A stretch of 64,000 nucleotides of DNA, from contig CAZZZL010000004.1 in the NCBI GenBank assembly GCA_964658655.1, positions 91,465 through 155,464 on the forward strand. Reading direction: 5' to 3'. Below, piece after piece: positions 26,883 through 36,072 of this stretch (position 1 is its first letter; the number at the start of each line of letters is the position of its first letter). The DNA comes from G963692885 sp964658655 (GTDB taxonomy: Bacteria > Acidobacteriota > Terriglobia > Terriglobales > Acidobacteriaceae). The notes below the pieces were generated by a model. It saw only the letters and a program-made list of their open reading frames with translations, was not told where the DNA came from and did no database searches. A program made the translations under genes and the position numbers.

Positions 26883-28127
26883 TCATAACCAGAATCGAAA
26901 CTTACCGAGCTTGGTCTCGCCACTCCGGGGTGGGGAGGATGCATCCGCGTCGCTCTCATGCACGATCTCGCGCGCAATTTCTCCCAGCGCCTGGTTGAAA
27001 CTTGACGGACGTAAGGGTGAGATCGGCTCGCCTTGGTTGATCGCGCGCAACAGATCCGCGTAGTTATTCGGCACCGTATGGCTTACTGGAAAGCGCACCG
27101 CCTTTTGTATCTGGGCAGACGTCAGTGAATCGTTCGCTGTGGATCGGTTGACGATCAGGTGCAACTTGCCATTTGCATCAGGACTGAGACCTATATGCTC
27201 GACCAGGCGGGCGAGGTCGCGCAGCGAAGCAACGTCAGGCGTTGAGACCAGAAAAACCTCGTCTGCTTCCGCGATAATCGACATCTTGGTGTCCTGATAT
27301 TCCACCGAAGAATCAATCAGTATGTAGTCGTATTCGCTCCTTAAAAAATCCATCGCACGCTCGAGTTCGTCGAGCTTTCCTTCGTGGTAGGCCGTCGCGA
27401 TCTCCGGCGAAGCCATCACATCCAGACCGCTGCCATGCCGGATAGCGAAGCCATTCAACAGTTCCGTGTCGAGACGGTCGACATTTTTGAGCAACTCGTC
27501 AAAATAGTACTGGGTATCCTTCAGCCCAAGATAGAGAGCCACATGTCCCAGTTGATGCTTGTGGTCAATCAGCAGGGTTTTCTTGCCCTTGCATACAACC
27601 AGGTAATTGGCGAGATGTACCGCAAGAGTCGTCGTTCCAACTCCCCCCTTTGCGCCAAAGAAGGCCAAGACCCTCCCCACACTGGCCTGCCCCTGCGGGT
27701 GGGTAACACTGGACTGTTGAAACCGCTGGATTGCCGCAGAAATATCCGCCGTGCCGACAGGCGTAGGTAGGAAATCGATGCAGCCTGCTCGCACAGCCCG
27801 GAGAAGCACGTCCGAACTCAGAGGCGACCCGGTACCGATAACACTGATCCGGCTTAGAAAAATCTGACTCAGGCGTTCCACTGTCTTCAGAGCTAGCTCG
27901 ATATCCCGGTCGAAGTCAACGAATGCCAGGCAGGCCCTGGCCTCCTTGATCGCCTGTGAAAACTGGGGCCTCTTCTCAAGTGTTATGTAGTCACGAAACT
28001 CGCCGGCAAAAAAAGTTTGCGGCGCGAGATCGGATGCGGCCATGATCCCGTTCAGCAATTCCTGCGTAGGGCAGACACAGAAAATCGCATAATTCACCTC
28101 GCTCGCACGCGCTGTCGCGGGGATCAC
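26883..28127 (-). CDS. cpaE: Tad pilus localisation ATPase TadZ/CpaE
   Basis: 414 residues. An N-terminal receiver-like domain (about 1-130) is followed by a MinD/ParA-type ATPase with the deviant Walker A G-A-K-G-G-V-G-T-T-T. CpaE/TadZ proteins place the pilus machine at a pole. Start is GTG at 28127, overlapping the secretin stop as GTGA, which points to coupled translation. Confidence 0.9.
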   Translation of the reverse strand: MIPATARASEVNYAIFCVCPTQELLNGIMAASDLAPQTFFAGEFRDYITLEKRPQFSQAIKEARACLAFVDFDRDIELALKTVERLSQIFLSRISVIGTGSPLSSDVLLRAVRAGCIDFLPTPVGTADISAAIQRFQQSSVTHPQGQASVGRVLAFFGAKGGVGTTTLAVHLANYLVVCKGKKTLLIDHKHQLGHVALYLGLKDTQYYFDELLKNVDRLDTELLNGFAIRHGSGLDVMASPEIATAYHEGKLDELERAMDFLRSEYDYILIDSSVEYQDTKMSIIAEADEVFLVSTPDVASLRDLARLVEHIGLSPDANGKLHLIVNRSTANDSLTSAQIQKAVRFPVSHTVPNNYADLLRAINQGEPISPLRPSSFNQALGEIAREIVHESDADASSPPRSGETKLGKFRFWL

Positions 28128-29629
28128 GGCAGGTCCTGCTTCTGTGCCGCGGGATTGAATTCTGTTGCATTATCTTTCGCTGCTTTCTTACCAGCAACAG
28201 CGTGATCGAACTTGTTCCGATCCAGGTTGGGTACAACCATCGATGGTGTCGAGGCATTGGGTGCCGGGGCAAGCGGGTCGATGATCGAGGCAGTGACCAG
28301 CACAACTAATTCCACCACCGACCGGGTAATGCCCTTGGAACGGAAGAGTTGTCCAAGAATGGGAATCTCGGCAATGCCGGGCATCTTCGACAGATTGTCC
28401 GAGGTGCGGTTGTCGAGCAACCCGGTAATGACGAAACTCTGACCGTCTGCCAATTCGACTTCAGTCTCTGCCCGCCGTGTCGAAAGCGCTGGTATAACAA
28501 ATCCGGAGACTGTTACAGAATTGGTGTAGTCGAGCGCGCTTACCTCCGGCGCTACCTTGAGCCGGATGGAACCGTCGGGGTTGGCGGTTGGTGTAAAGTC
28601 CACCTTTACTCCATAAGGCTTGAAAATTATCGTGATGGCAGTTGAATTCCCTGTTCCGCCCTGCACGACCGGCAATGGAAATTCTCCCCCGGATAAAAAG
28701 CGTGCCGGGACGCCACTCAGGGTCGTCAATGTTGGTTCAGCCAGAATCTGCAACACCTGTTTCTGTTCCAGGTCTTTCACAGTTACGCCCGCGTTCAGCT
28801 TGGCGCTGTAGAGCAATATGTTGAGGGGGTCACTTACAGAAACCGACGTCCCCGAAGAAGCGCTTGCCGGGATCGCCGTGCTGGCAAACTGGCCGGTACC
28901 GGTACCTGCCAGAGTACTGCCCCCGAGGGCGAAAAAGTTGACTCCGAACTGCTCCAGGCGACTGCGGTCGACCTCGACGATACGCAACTTTAGCTGTATC
29001 TGCTTACCGTGGACCGGTACGACCTTAACGCCGTCGACAACGTCCTTGGTGTAAGCCTGTGCCATTTTTGCCAGAGCATCCGCGGCAATGTCGGTAGGAG
29101 CGGTTCCAGCCAGGAAAACGCGACTGCCGCTGGTGGAGATCGTCAGCCTGGCACCCGGCACGGCATCCTCAAGCATCTGCAACATGCCATCCGTATCCAG
29201 GTCCGCAAACACCGTGAACACGCGCCGCCTTCCCGACAAATCCCACAGGATCAAAGTGCTGACGCCGCAGGCTTTTGCGGTGATCACTTCTTCCTTCGGA
29301 CCCGAGGAAAAAGACTGCAGCACCTTGGGGTCACCTACGTAAATACGTCGTAGCTCTGACCCGGTAGACAGCACAGTTGAGTGGCCAAGCGTGAGATGGA
29401 TGATATCGGCCATATCTGAAGTCTGGACACGGACGCCATTCTGCATCTCTGCGACGTGCCTGGGATAGGAACTGGTAGGCAGAGGTTCGATGTAACCGGG
29501 ATGTACTGCTCTCGGTTGTACGTATGCCGACCCCGTACGCGCTGACTGTGCCCGAAGCACAATCGTCGGGCAAAGACTCATCGCAGTGACGCATAGAAAG
29601 ACTGATGGTTTGATAAAGACATTCATCAT
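28124..29629 (-). CDS. cpaC: Tad pilus outer-membrane secretin RcpA/CpaC
   Basis: 501 residues with a signal peptide. The N-terminal pilus-secretin N0 domain holds S-T-V-L-S-T-G-S-E-L-R-R-I-Y-V-G; a BON-like segment and the secretin core (E-P-T-L-T-T-L-S-G, E-L-A-D-G-Q-S-F-V-I-T-G-L) follow, ending with P-I-L-G-Q-L-F-R-S. It forms the outer-membrane channel. It overlaps cpaB (ATGA) and cpaE (GTGA). Confidence 0.93.
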   Translation of the reverse strand: MMNVFIKPSVFLCVTAMSLCPTIVLRAQSARTGSAYVQPRAVHPGYIEPLPTSSYPRHVAEMQNGVRVQTSDMADIIHLTLGHSTVLSTGSELRRIYVGDPKVLQSFSSGPKEEVITAKACGVSTLILWDLSGRRRVFTVFADLDTDGMLQMLEDAVPGARLTISTSGSRVFLAGTAPTDIAADALAKMAQAYTKDVVDGVKVVPVHGKQIQLKLRIVEVDRSRLEQFGVNFFALGGSTLAGTGTGQFASTAIPASASSGTSVSVSDPLNILLYSAKLNAGVTVKDLEQKQVLQILAEPTLTTLSGVPARFLSGGEFPLPVVQGGTGNSTAITIIFKPYGVKVDFTPTANPDGSIRLKVAPEVSALDYTNSVTVSGFVIPALSTRRAETEVELADGQSFVITGLLDNRTSDNLSKMPGIAEIPILGQLFRSKGITRSVVELVVLVTASIIDPLAPAPNASTPSMVVPNLDRNKFDHAVAGKKAAKDNATEFNPAAQKQDLP

Positions 29630-30498
29630 GGCTGCTTCCCATCGTCTGCCCGGTCTCCGCCAAGGATGGTTTCTACGCCACTCGACTCTCGAGTGTAGGC
29701 AGGTTGCGGGGTGTAGCCGGGCAACTGTCCACGACCGCCAGGGAGAATTGCACCTGACATCGTTGCATTCGATACGATCGGCAGCGCTGCAATTCCATCC
29801 AGCCGGGCGAGGCTTGCCATCGAGACCGGAGTGCGAAGCGTTTCGTCCTTGTCCAATCCATTCCGCAATACAAAGTGGACTGTGCCCTGTGTACTTGCTA
29901 GCACTGCGCGCTCCGCCTCCAGAGGGGAAACCAACAGTGTGACCACAGTCGCACTGGCCGGTTTTCCGGAGGGGTCGGGCTGCAAGCGCTGTCCCGCCGC
30001 CAGCACCTCCGCATTCTCGAGGACGGTGGCCGTCATTGGTTCATCTGAACTGTTTGCTCGGTACGTCACCAGAACATCGAGGCGGGAGCCGGGCGCCAGA
30101 AAGCCAGCGACACCGACGACGTCATCGGAACGCAGCGCAAGCGCCCGCATACCTTTTGGAATGCGGCTCGCCAGTCCACCACCGGTTCCCGGCTCCGCCA
30201 GATCGTGATCGAGGATCGGTTCGCCCTTACCTACCGGATAGAGCATCACCCTGCCTATGACCTCCTCCATACTTGTCTGGGCTCCGCTGATTGGGCTCTC
30301 ACGCGGCCAACTGGCCCACCCCAGATCTTCGACCCGGAGGATCTCGCCAGCCTCGACTGCTCGCGATGGAGCGATATATCGGAACATCTGGCTGTCACGT
30401 GAAGAGGACGCAAGCTTGAGCTTTCTGCCGAGCAGAAACGTACAAATAGCCGAAATAAGGCATGCAGTCAGCAGTGCGATGGCAATGCGTCGATTCAC
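29626..30498 (-). CDS. cpaB: Tad pilus periplasmic protein CpaB/RcpC
   Basis: 290 residues with one N-terminal membrane segment and an SAF domain (A-V-E-A-G-E-I-L-R-V-E-D-L). Then the conserved I-P-K-G-M-R-A-L-A-L and P-G-S-R-L-D-V-L-V-T-Y of CpaB. It assembles with the secretin. It follows cpaA by three bases and overlaps cpaC by four. Confidence 0.9.
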   Translation of the reverse strand: MNRRIAIALLTACLISAICTFLLGRKLKLASSSRDSQMFRYIAPSRAVEAGEILRVEDLGWASWPRESPISGAQTSMEEVIGRVMLYPVGKGEPILDHDLAEPGTGGGLASRIPKGMRALALRSDDVVGVAGFLAPGSRLDVLVTYRANSSDEPMTATVLENAEVLAAGQRLQPDPSGKPASATVVTLLVSPLEAERAVLASTQGTVHFVLRNGLDKDETLRTPVSMASLARLDGIAALPIVSNATMSGAILPGGRGQLPGYTPQPAYTRESSGVETILGGDRADDGKQP

Positions 30499-30501
30499 CG
30501 T

Positions 30502-31059
30502 TCATCCTTTCCACAACAGATTTCCCAAAGACATCAGGCAACCTGCAGCGATTGGTACAGCGTAGGGAATGCTCAGGCCGCTATTAGTATTTACTATTGA
30601 TACGTTTTGGTTATGCAATTCTGCTGCGGCGTGATGCTTCGGTCGCACAGAACTCAGCAGAAACAACGCATTGCCTAACGTTTGTCTCAATCTGCGGTGG
30701 TAGATAGCAAGTGCAATGCCAAAAATCGCGCCGGAAAGAAAGGTTCCTGTAAGAATCAAGCGAAGCGATGAATATCCTGCAAGACATCCCACCGCTGCCA
30801 TCAGCTTCACGTCCCCGGCTCCCATGCCACCAGCAACGTACATCACTAGCAGCAGGGCAGCAGCGCCCATACCAGCAAGCAAGGCAAGCCCTGAGTCCTG
30901 CGGGCCGCCCAGCAGCAGATGCAGAACCACGCCAACCAGGATCGCGCTGCCAGTCAACCCGTTCGGTATCCTGCGGCTTCTCAGGTCTTCGCACGCTCCA
31001 AGAACCGCTGCACCGTTTGCTGCCGCCAGGTAGCAAACTTCTTTCGAAAAGCCATTCAT
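30502..31059 (-). CDS. cpaA: Tad prepilin peptidase CpaA/TadV
   Basis: 185 residues, five to six membrane helices, type 4 prepilin peptidase family (A24). Both catalytic aspartates are present: E-D-L-R-S-R-R-I-P-N and G-A-G-D-V-K-L. It lacks the methylase domain of PilD, as usual in Tad systems. It should cleave the Flp pilin encoded upstream, of which the Gly-Gln-Ser type cleavage region is visible. Confidence 0.92.
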   Translation of the reverse strand: MNGFSKEVCYLAAANGAAVLGACEDLRSRRIPNGLTGSAILVGVVLHLLLGGPQDSGLALLAGMGAAALLLVMYVAGGMGAGDVKLMAAVGCLAGYSSLRLILTGTFLSGAIFGIALAIYHRRLRQTLGNALFLLSSVRPKHHAAAELHNQNVSIVNTNSGLSIPYAVPIAAGCLMSLGNLLWKG

Positions 31060-31254
31060 GGGATGGTCCTGCAGGATTTTGTTCCGCCCTTCGAGTGGCA
31101 GAGTGAGCTAGGGTTCATACGCGCACCTGCATCTCCGCACCGGCGAACCGTAGGGTTGACATAAAGGACGGCAATCACGAACGGGCATGCCGCCCTTGTT
31201 GTTACAGTACCTGCAAATGTTGCCGATAAATGACAGGAGACCGGCGGTCATTCA

Positions 31255-31440
31255 CTACATCGCGCTGGTGAGCTGGCTGCCAATGGTTGAGAATGCGGAT
31301 GAGATTTTGGTACCAAGTGATGTCATCGCCAAGACCGCGCCAAGACCGATGATGCCCGCTACCAGAGCATATTCGATCAGACTCTGGCCGGATTCATCCC
31401 GCATAAATGTGTTCAAAGCTTTTCCTGCATTACGCATCAT
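31255..31440 (-). CDS. flp: Flp family type IVc pilin
   Basis: 61 residues. A short basic/acidic leader, then G-Q-S-L-I-E-Y-A-L-V-A-G, the Flp motif with the conserved Glu-Tyr pair, then a hydrophobic helix. AGGAG lies about five bases before the first ATG. It is the first gene of the pilus operon; the 195-base gap before cpaA allows strong separate expression of the pilin. Confidence 0.95.
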   Translation of the reverse strand: MMRNAGKALNTFMRDESGQSLIEYALVAGIIGLGAVLAMTSLGTKISSAFSTIGSQLTSAM

Positions 31441-31659
31441 TGTCTCTCCTGTATCTCGCTCAATTGTGTTTGCCTTGACCCCAGGCTGCCATGGCGCAGC
31501 AGAACACTTGAAGCGTTTATCGGTCAGACCCCGGATTACATGAGTTTTATCGCTCCAGCCTTGCGGCGGTCTGACTGCACATGGCTACTTTGTCTGTTTC
31601 CAGTGCGCATTCATGTTTGATCGAAGGTCGCCGATTAAGGAATAGACGGAGACCGAGGA

Positions 31660-33306
31660 TTGCCACAGACACAGCTGCAGCACGTAGTGAGCGAACCCCT
31701 GACCAACAAAGACCGGTGGTCGGCGCTCTCTGCCGGTGACACATTACAGACGGACGAAATAACACCAAAAGTAGAAACACGCTACGCAACCCTGCCGGCA
31801 GGCTTCTGTGGGCATCGACTGGTCGCATACGCGCTGATAGCAGTCTGGATACAGTTCCTGCTGCCGCATTCGATTCGAGATCCGGATATCTGGTGGCACC
31901 TGCGCAATGCCGGCCAGCAGCTCCGGGACCACGCTTTTCTCCGTGCCGATAGCTACTCATTCACAGCCAGCCATGCACCATGGATCAATCACGAGTGGCT
32001 GTCGGAGCTGCCCTACCTGCTCGGATGGCACATCGCCGGCACCCGCGGCATTCTTTTCGTCACCGGCATGACAATCGAACTGATCTTCATGGGCGTCTAT
32101 TGGCTGGCCTACCGCAAGTCAGGCAACTGGCCATGCGCAACGCTCATGACCCTGACCGCCTCGTTGCTGGCAACTGTCTCATTCGGACCCCGCACGCTTC
32201 TGTTTGGATGGATTTGCCTGGTCGCAGAGCTGATCCTGCTCGAACTATTCGAACAAACGCCCTACATTGCCCTCGGCCTGCCGCCGCTGTTCCTTACCTG
32301 GATCAATCTGCATGGCTCGTGGCTGATCGGGATTGTTCTGCTAGCGGTGTTCTTTGTGTCGGGCTTCTTCGAGAGCGACCAGGGATTTCTACACTCGCCC
32401 CGGCTGACCCCTGCCCATCGCAGGTTCCTGGGTGCCGGAACAGCATTGAGCGTCTGTGCTCTTTTTGCCAATCCCTACGGCTGGCACCTGATCGCCTACC
32501 CGTTCGACCTTGCCTTTCACCAGACGCTCAACGTAACGCATGTCGAAGAATGGCGGCCACTCGACCTCCAGTCTTCGCGGGGCGTCATCTTTCTGGGGTC
32601 GCTGGCTGCACTCTTCTTATCGCAGATCATCACGCCTGCCAGCAGCCGGCGTACCTGGACGATCAGCGAACTCGCCTTCATCCTCATCGGCACCTACTCC
32701 GCATTCCGGCACACACGCTTTCTCTTCCTCGCTGCCATCCTGGTGATGCCCACGATTGGCGGCCACCTCGTGCGTGCCATCCCATCCCGACGTCACGCAA
32801 CTGCCCACCCGGGGGAAAACTACACGCTCACTTCATGGCCACGAGCATTGCTGAACGCGGTCCTGCTCACCGCAATGGTCCTGCTGAGCCATTCATCGCT
32901 GGCCCGCAAATCGCGCAATCTCCGGGCACCGAGTGAGAGCTTTCCTGATGCGGCGCTGCCCTTCCTCAAAAACTTTCAACCCCACGGTCGCGTGTTCAAT
33001 GAATGTCTCTGGGGCGGTTACATTTCCTACAACGTCCCCCAGCTTCAGGTATTCATTGATTCGCGCTTTGACATTTTCGAACGCAATGGCACGCTCAAGG
33101 ACTATCTCGACATCATTGGCTTGAGAAAATCTCTCGAGCTTCTTGACCAGCACCACATCCGCTGTGTCCTGTTCGAACGGGATACGCCGCTTGTCTACCT
33201 ACTGCAGCAGACCCACCAATGGCAGCCGCTCTACGATGATGGCAGCACCATCCTGCTTGAGCATTCAGTCGTAAACCTCAAGATCGCGAACGAAGCCGCG
33301 CCCTGA
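31660..33306 (+). CDS. Multi-pass membrane protein, possibly GT-C type glycosyltransferase
   Basis: Up to 548 residues and about ten hydrophobic helices. The first long loop after the first helix has R-D-P-D-I-W-W-H-L; an acidic D-x-D in this place is typical of GT-C sugar transferases, and S-F-T-A-x-x-A-P-W-I-N-H-E-W follows. No family name can be given. The start is a TTG with an unclear ribosome site; a GTG some 30 bases later is possible. It is divergent from flp and coupled to the next gene through TGATG. Pilin or envelope glycosylation is a guess from context. Confidence 0.6.
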   Translation: MPQTQLQHVVSEPLTNKDRWSALSAGDTLQTDEITPKVETRYATLPAGFCGHRLVAYALIAVWIQFLLPHSIRDPDIWWHLRNAGQQLRDHAFLRADSYSFTASHAPWINHEWLSELPYLLGWHIAGTRGILFVTGMTIELIFMGVYWLAYRKSGNWPCATLMTLTASLLATVSFGPRTLLFGWICLVAELILLELFEQTPYIALGLPPLFLTWINLHGSWLIGIVLLAVFFVSGFFESDQGFLHSPRLTPAHRRFLGAGTALSVCALFANPYGWHLIAYPFDLAFHQTLNVTHVEEWRPLDLQSSRGVIFLGSLAALFLSQIITPASSRRTWTISELAFILIGTYSAFRHTRFLFLAAILVMPTIGGHLVRAIPSRRHATAHPGENYTLTSWPRALLNAVLLTAMVLLSHSSLARKSRNLRAPSESFPDAALPFLKNFQPHGRVFNECLWGGYISYNVPQLQVFIDSRFDIFERNGTLKDYLDIIGLRKSLELLDQHHIRCVLFERDTPLVYLLQQTHQWQPLYDDGSTILLEHSVVNLKIANEAAP

Positions 33307-34397
33307 TGGTCCCCCTTGCGCCTCGAAAAGCCCTCCATGGAAAAGACGGCAAGGGCGTCACCTCTCTTTCCCTGTTCCTCAACGGCCTGGCTACCGCCCA
33401 GGTTGTATGGGTCTACCTGCTGCATATCCCCGGCGCAGTCAACCTTACCGCATTTGAAAATGGAACCGAGCGTACACCGTTCCAGTACCGCCTGCTGCTG
33501 AGCTTTCCTTTGCGCTGGTCACACTATTCGACGCACATGGCGCAGGCAGTCACCTTTCTGCAGGGCTTCAACGGATGGCTTCCCGCTCACTTGCGCCCTG
33601 AAGGCCTATTACAGTTCTTAGTCGACGGCGTATGTCTCGCAACGACAGGCCTCTTCGCGCGCCGACTCTATCAAGCCACTTCGCGGACACAGCTGATCAC
33701 TCCATTCATTTATCCACTGACACTTGCCCTCGTCGCGTTCACCTACACGCTGCTGACTACGCACGCACTGCGCTTCGTCTATGACTTTCCTTCCCTTGCA
33801 TTCTTTGCGATTGGCACGTGCCTCATCTACCGGCGTCGACACGCATGGTTTGTCCTGCTCTTTGCGATTGCCACGGTCAACCGCGAAACCACCTTGTTGC
33901 TGCTTCCCCTCTACGCCGTTACGCAATGCATCCCGCTCCGCCACTCAACCACAACATCTCTATCACCCGACTGGTCTCGCCTGTATGCACCACGAACAAT
34001 GCAGGTCGCCTCACCACTCGCCGTCGCGTGGATTGCCTGGCATCTCTATGTCGTCCATCGCTTCGCCGGAAACGCCTCTGCCGCCGGGCCTCGCGTGGTG
34101 CTCAACTTCGGACTACTGCTCTGCCCTCTCTCATGGCCGCAGGTCGCGACCGCCTGCGGCTTCCTCTGTCCCATCATCTTCGCCTGCAGGAATCGCATAC
34201 AGGACGCCACCCTCCGTCTATGGGTCTGGCTGCTCCCGGCGTGGTTTGGCTTCATGCTCGTGTTCGGACTCCTCATCGAGCCCCGCGTCTTCGGCGAACT
34301 CATCCCATTGGTCGCATGCACCGCTGGCCTGATTGCGGAAGAGACCATCCTGCGCAAATCAACCATCGCTGCTTGTGCAGACCAATCTCCTACCTAA
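33306..34397 (+). CDS. Multi-pass membrane protein of unknown function
   Basis: 363 residues with about eight hydrophobic segments. No recognised motif. The ATG overlaps the stop of the previous gene (TGATG), so both are translated together and likely work together. Arg and aromatic residues cluster in loops (F-Q-Y-R-L-L-L, T-V-N-R-E-T-T), as in lipid-linked sugar transferases, but this is weak evidence. Confidence 0.65.
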   Translation: MVPLAPRKALHGKDGKGVTSLSLFLNGLATAQVVWVYLLHIPGAVNLTAFENGTERTPFQYRLLLSFPLRWSHYSTHMAQAVTFLQGFNGWLPAHLRPEGLLQFLVDGVCLATTGLFARRLYQATSRTQLITPFIYPLTLALVAFTYTLLTTHALRFVYDFPSLAFFAIGTCLIYRRRHAWFVLLFAIATVNRETTLLLLPLYAVTQCIPLRHSTTTSLSPDWSRLYAPRTMQVASPLAVAWIAWHLYVVHRFAGNASAAGPRVVLNFGLLLCPLSWPQVATACGFLCPIIFACRNRIQDATLRLWVWLLPAWFGFMLVFGLLIEPRVFGELIPLVACTAGLIAEETILRKSTIAACADQSPT

Positions 34398-34545
34398 GCG
34401 CTGAAACCACGCGGCTTTTCCTGAAACACCGCTCACCCTGTTCGAAGTCGCGCCGTCAACGCCGTGACCGCTTTGCCAGCCTGCTACCATGACGCTCAGT
34501 CCTCAACTGGTATCCCCACATCTCTAAAATCAGGAAGTGCATTTC

Positions 34546-35856
34546 GTGCGCTATCAGCTCTTTGCCACCTGTCTCGCAGCGCTCAACCTGCAGGCGCAGT
34601 CCTCTCCCGCGCAGCTACCAACTACGCCGGCCACGCCAACGCAGATTGTGCATGCCGGCAAGCTCATTGACGTGCGCAGCGGCCACGTTACGCAGGATGC
34701 CTACATCGTCATCAGGGGTCAGCGCGTTGACTCCATCTCGACACAGCCACCCTCTGACGCTGCCTCGGTCATTGACATGAGCCGCTACACCATTGTCCCG
34801 GGCCTCATTGACGCGCACGGCCATATCCTTTCCGATCCCACCACGCAATCCTCGGCCGCGTTCCTGTTGACATCTGCGCCCGAGGCCACGGTGCGCGGCG
34901 TCGCCAACCTGCAGCTCTGGCTCAAGCACGGATTCACTGTTGTCCGCGATGCCTGTGAATCCTACCCTTCTTACCCACAGTTTGCCTTGCGTGACGGCGT
35001 AGCGAAAGGCCTCATCACCGGGCCACGCGTGATCGCCGCCGGCAGCTGCGTCTCGCTCACCGGCGGCCATGGCGACGCCGACCGGCTCTCGCCGGACAAG
35101 CCCAGCCTCAACCAACCCAACCAAGTCGACACCGTCGACGACGTCAGCCGCATCGTCCGCCGCGACATCAAGTATGGCGCCGACTGGATCAAGCTCATGG
35201 CCACCGGCGGCGTCATGGACCCCATCAGCGACTACCGCGTTCAGGAGCTCAGCGACGCCCAGATGGCCCGTGCCGTTGAAGATGCTCATCGTGCCGGTCA
35301 CAAGGTCATGGCGCACGCAGAAGGCACCGTCGGCATTAAGGCCGCTGTCCGCGCCGGCGTTGACTCCATTGAGCACGGCACAATGCTGGACGAAGAAGGC
35401 GCAAAGATGATGGCCGAGCGCGGCACCTGGCTGGTGCCGACTCTCTACTGCTTCCAGCACGACCTTCAGACCGGGCTATCGAAAGGCCGCGAGCCCAGCA
35501 GCATGGCGAAAGGCATTGCCATCGTCAAGGAGCAGGGTCCGGCCTTTCAGCGCGCCCTCAAGTACCACCTCAAGATCGCTTACGGCGTCGACGATGATGA
35601 CGTTGACGCATCGGTTTCGATGGAGTTCGGCGCGCTCGTCCGTGGAGGCATGACGCCCCTGCAGGCCCTGCAGGCCGCCACCATCAATGGCGCACAACTG
35701 CTCTCACTCGATCAGGATCTCGGCGCAATCGAGCCTGGAAAGTTCGCCGACCTGGTCGCCGTCTCCGGCAACCCTCTCGACGACATCACCGCGATGGAGC
35801 ATGTCGCCTGGGTCATGAAAGCCGGCATCATCGTCCATCCGCTCTCGATAAACTGA
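34546..35856 (+). CDS. Secreted metal-dependent amidohydrolase (Xaa-Pro dipeptidase/imidazolonepropionase-like)
   Basis: About 436 residues. GTG at 34546 is preferred over 34537 because AGGAAG is then eight bases away and the protein opens with M-R-Y-Q-L-F-A-T-C-L-A-A, a signal peptide. Metal ligands: H-x-H in D-A-H-G-H-I, then M-A-H-A-E-G and S-I-E-H-G-T. The final Asp may be in Y-G-V-D-D-D-D. C-terminal motif L-G-A-I-E-P-G-K-F-A-D-L-V-A is standard. Exported members of this family hydrolyse dipeptides or amides; the substrate is unknown. Confidence 0.88.
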   Translation: MRYQLFATCLAALNLQAQSSPAQLPTTPATPTQIVHAGKLIDVRSGHVTQDAYIVIRGQRVDSISTQPPSDAASVIDMSRYTIVPGLIDAHGHILSDPTTQSSAAFLLTSAPEATVRGVANLQLWLKHGFTVVRDACESYPSYPQFALRDGVAKGLITGPRVIAAGSCVSLTGGHGDADRLSPDKPSLNQPNQVDTVDDVSRIVRRDIKYGADWIKLMATGGVMDPISDYRVQELSDAQMARAVEDAHRAGHKVMAHAEGTVGIKAAVRAGVDSIEHGTMLDEEGAKMMAERGTWLVPTLYCFQHDLQTGLSKGREPSSMAKGIAIVKEQGPAFQRALKYHLKIAYGVDDDDVDASVSMEFGALVRGGMTPLQALQAATINGAQLLSLDQDLGAIEPGKFADLVAVSGNPLDDITAMEHVAWVMKAGIIVHPLSIN

Positions 35857-35910
35857 CGCTTGCTGAACCAGCACAATAGGTAGTCGGGTGAAGCCAGGCG
35901 TTTCAGGATT

Positions 35911-35954
35911 CGTCATGCCGATCGAAGCGCAGCGTACTGGAAGGATCTGCATCT
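35911..35954. repeat. Dispersed intergenic repeat, copy A
   Basis: Contains GAAGCGCAGCG followed by GAAGGATCTGC and ATCTC. The same blocks recur at 46415-46462 and, more diverged, at 60416-60474. It lies between the amidohydrolase and serB. Confidence 0.6.
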
Positions 35955-36072
35955 CCCGTGACCGGGCACGGCGCGTCGCACGAACCGGCCGCCCGGTCTT
36001 CTCTCGTTACCCCATCTGACTAAAAAACGATACCCTTTTCAAAGGCCACCACCCGCGGCCTCGACGGAGACA

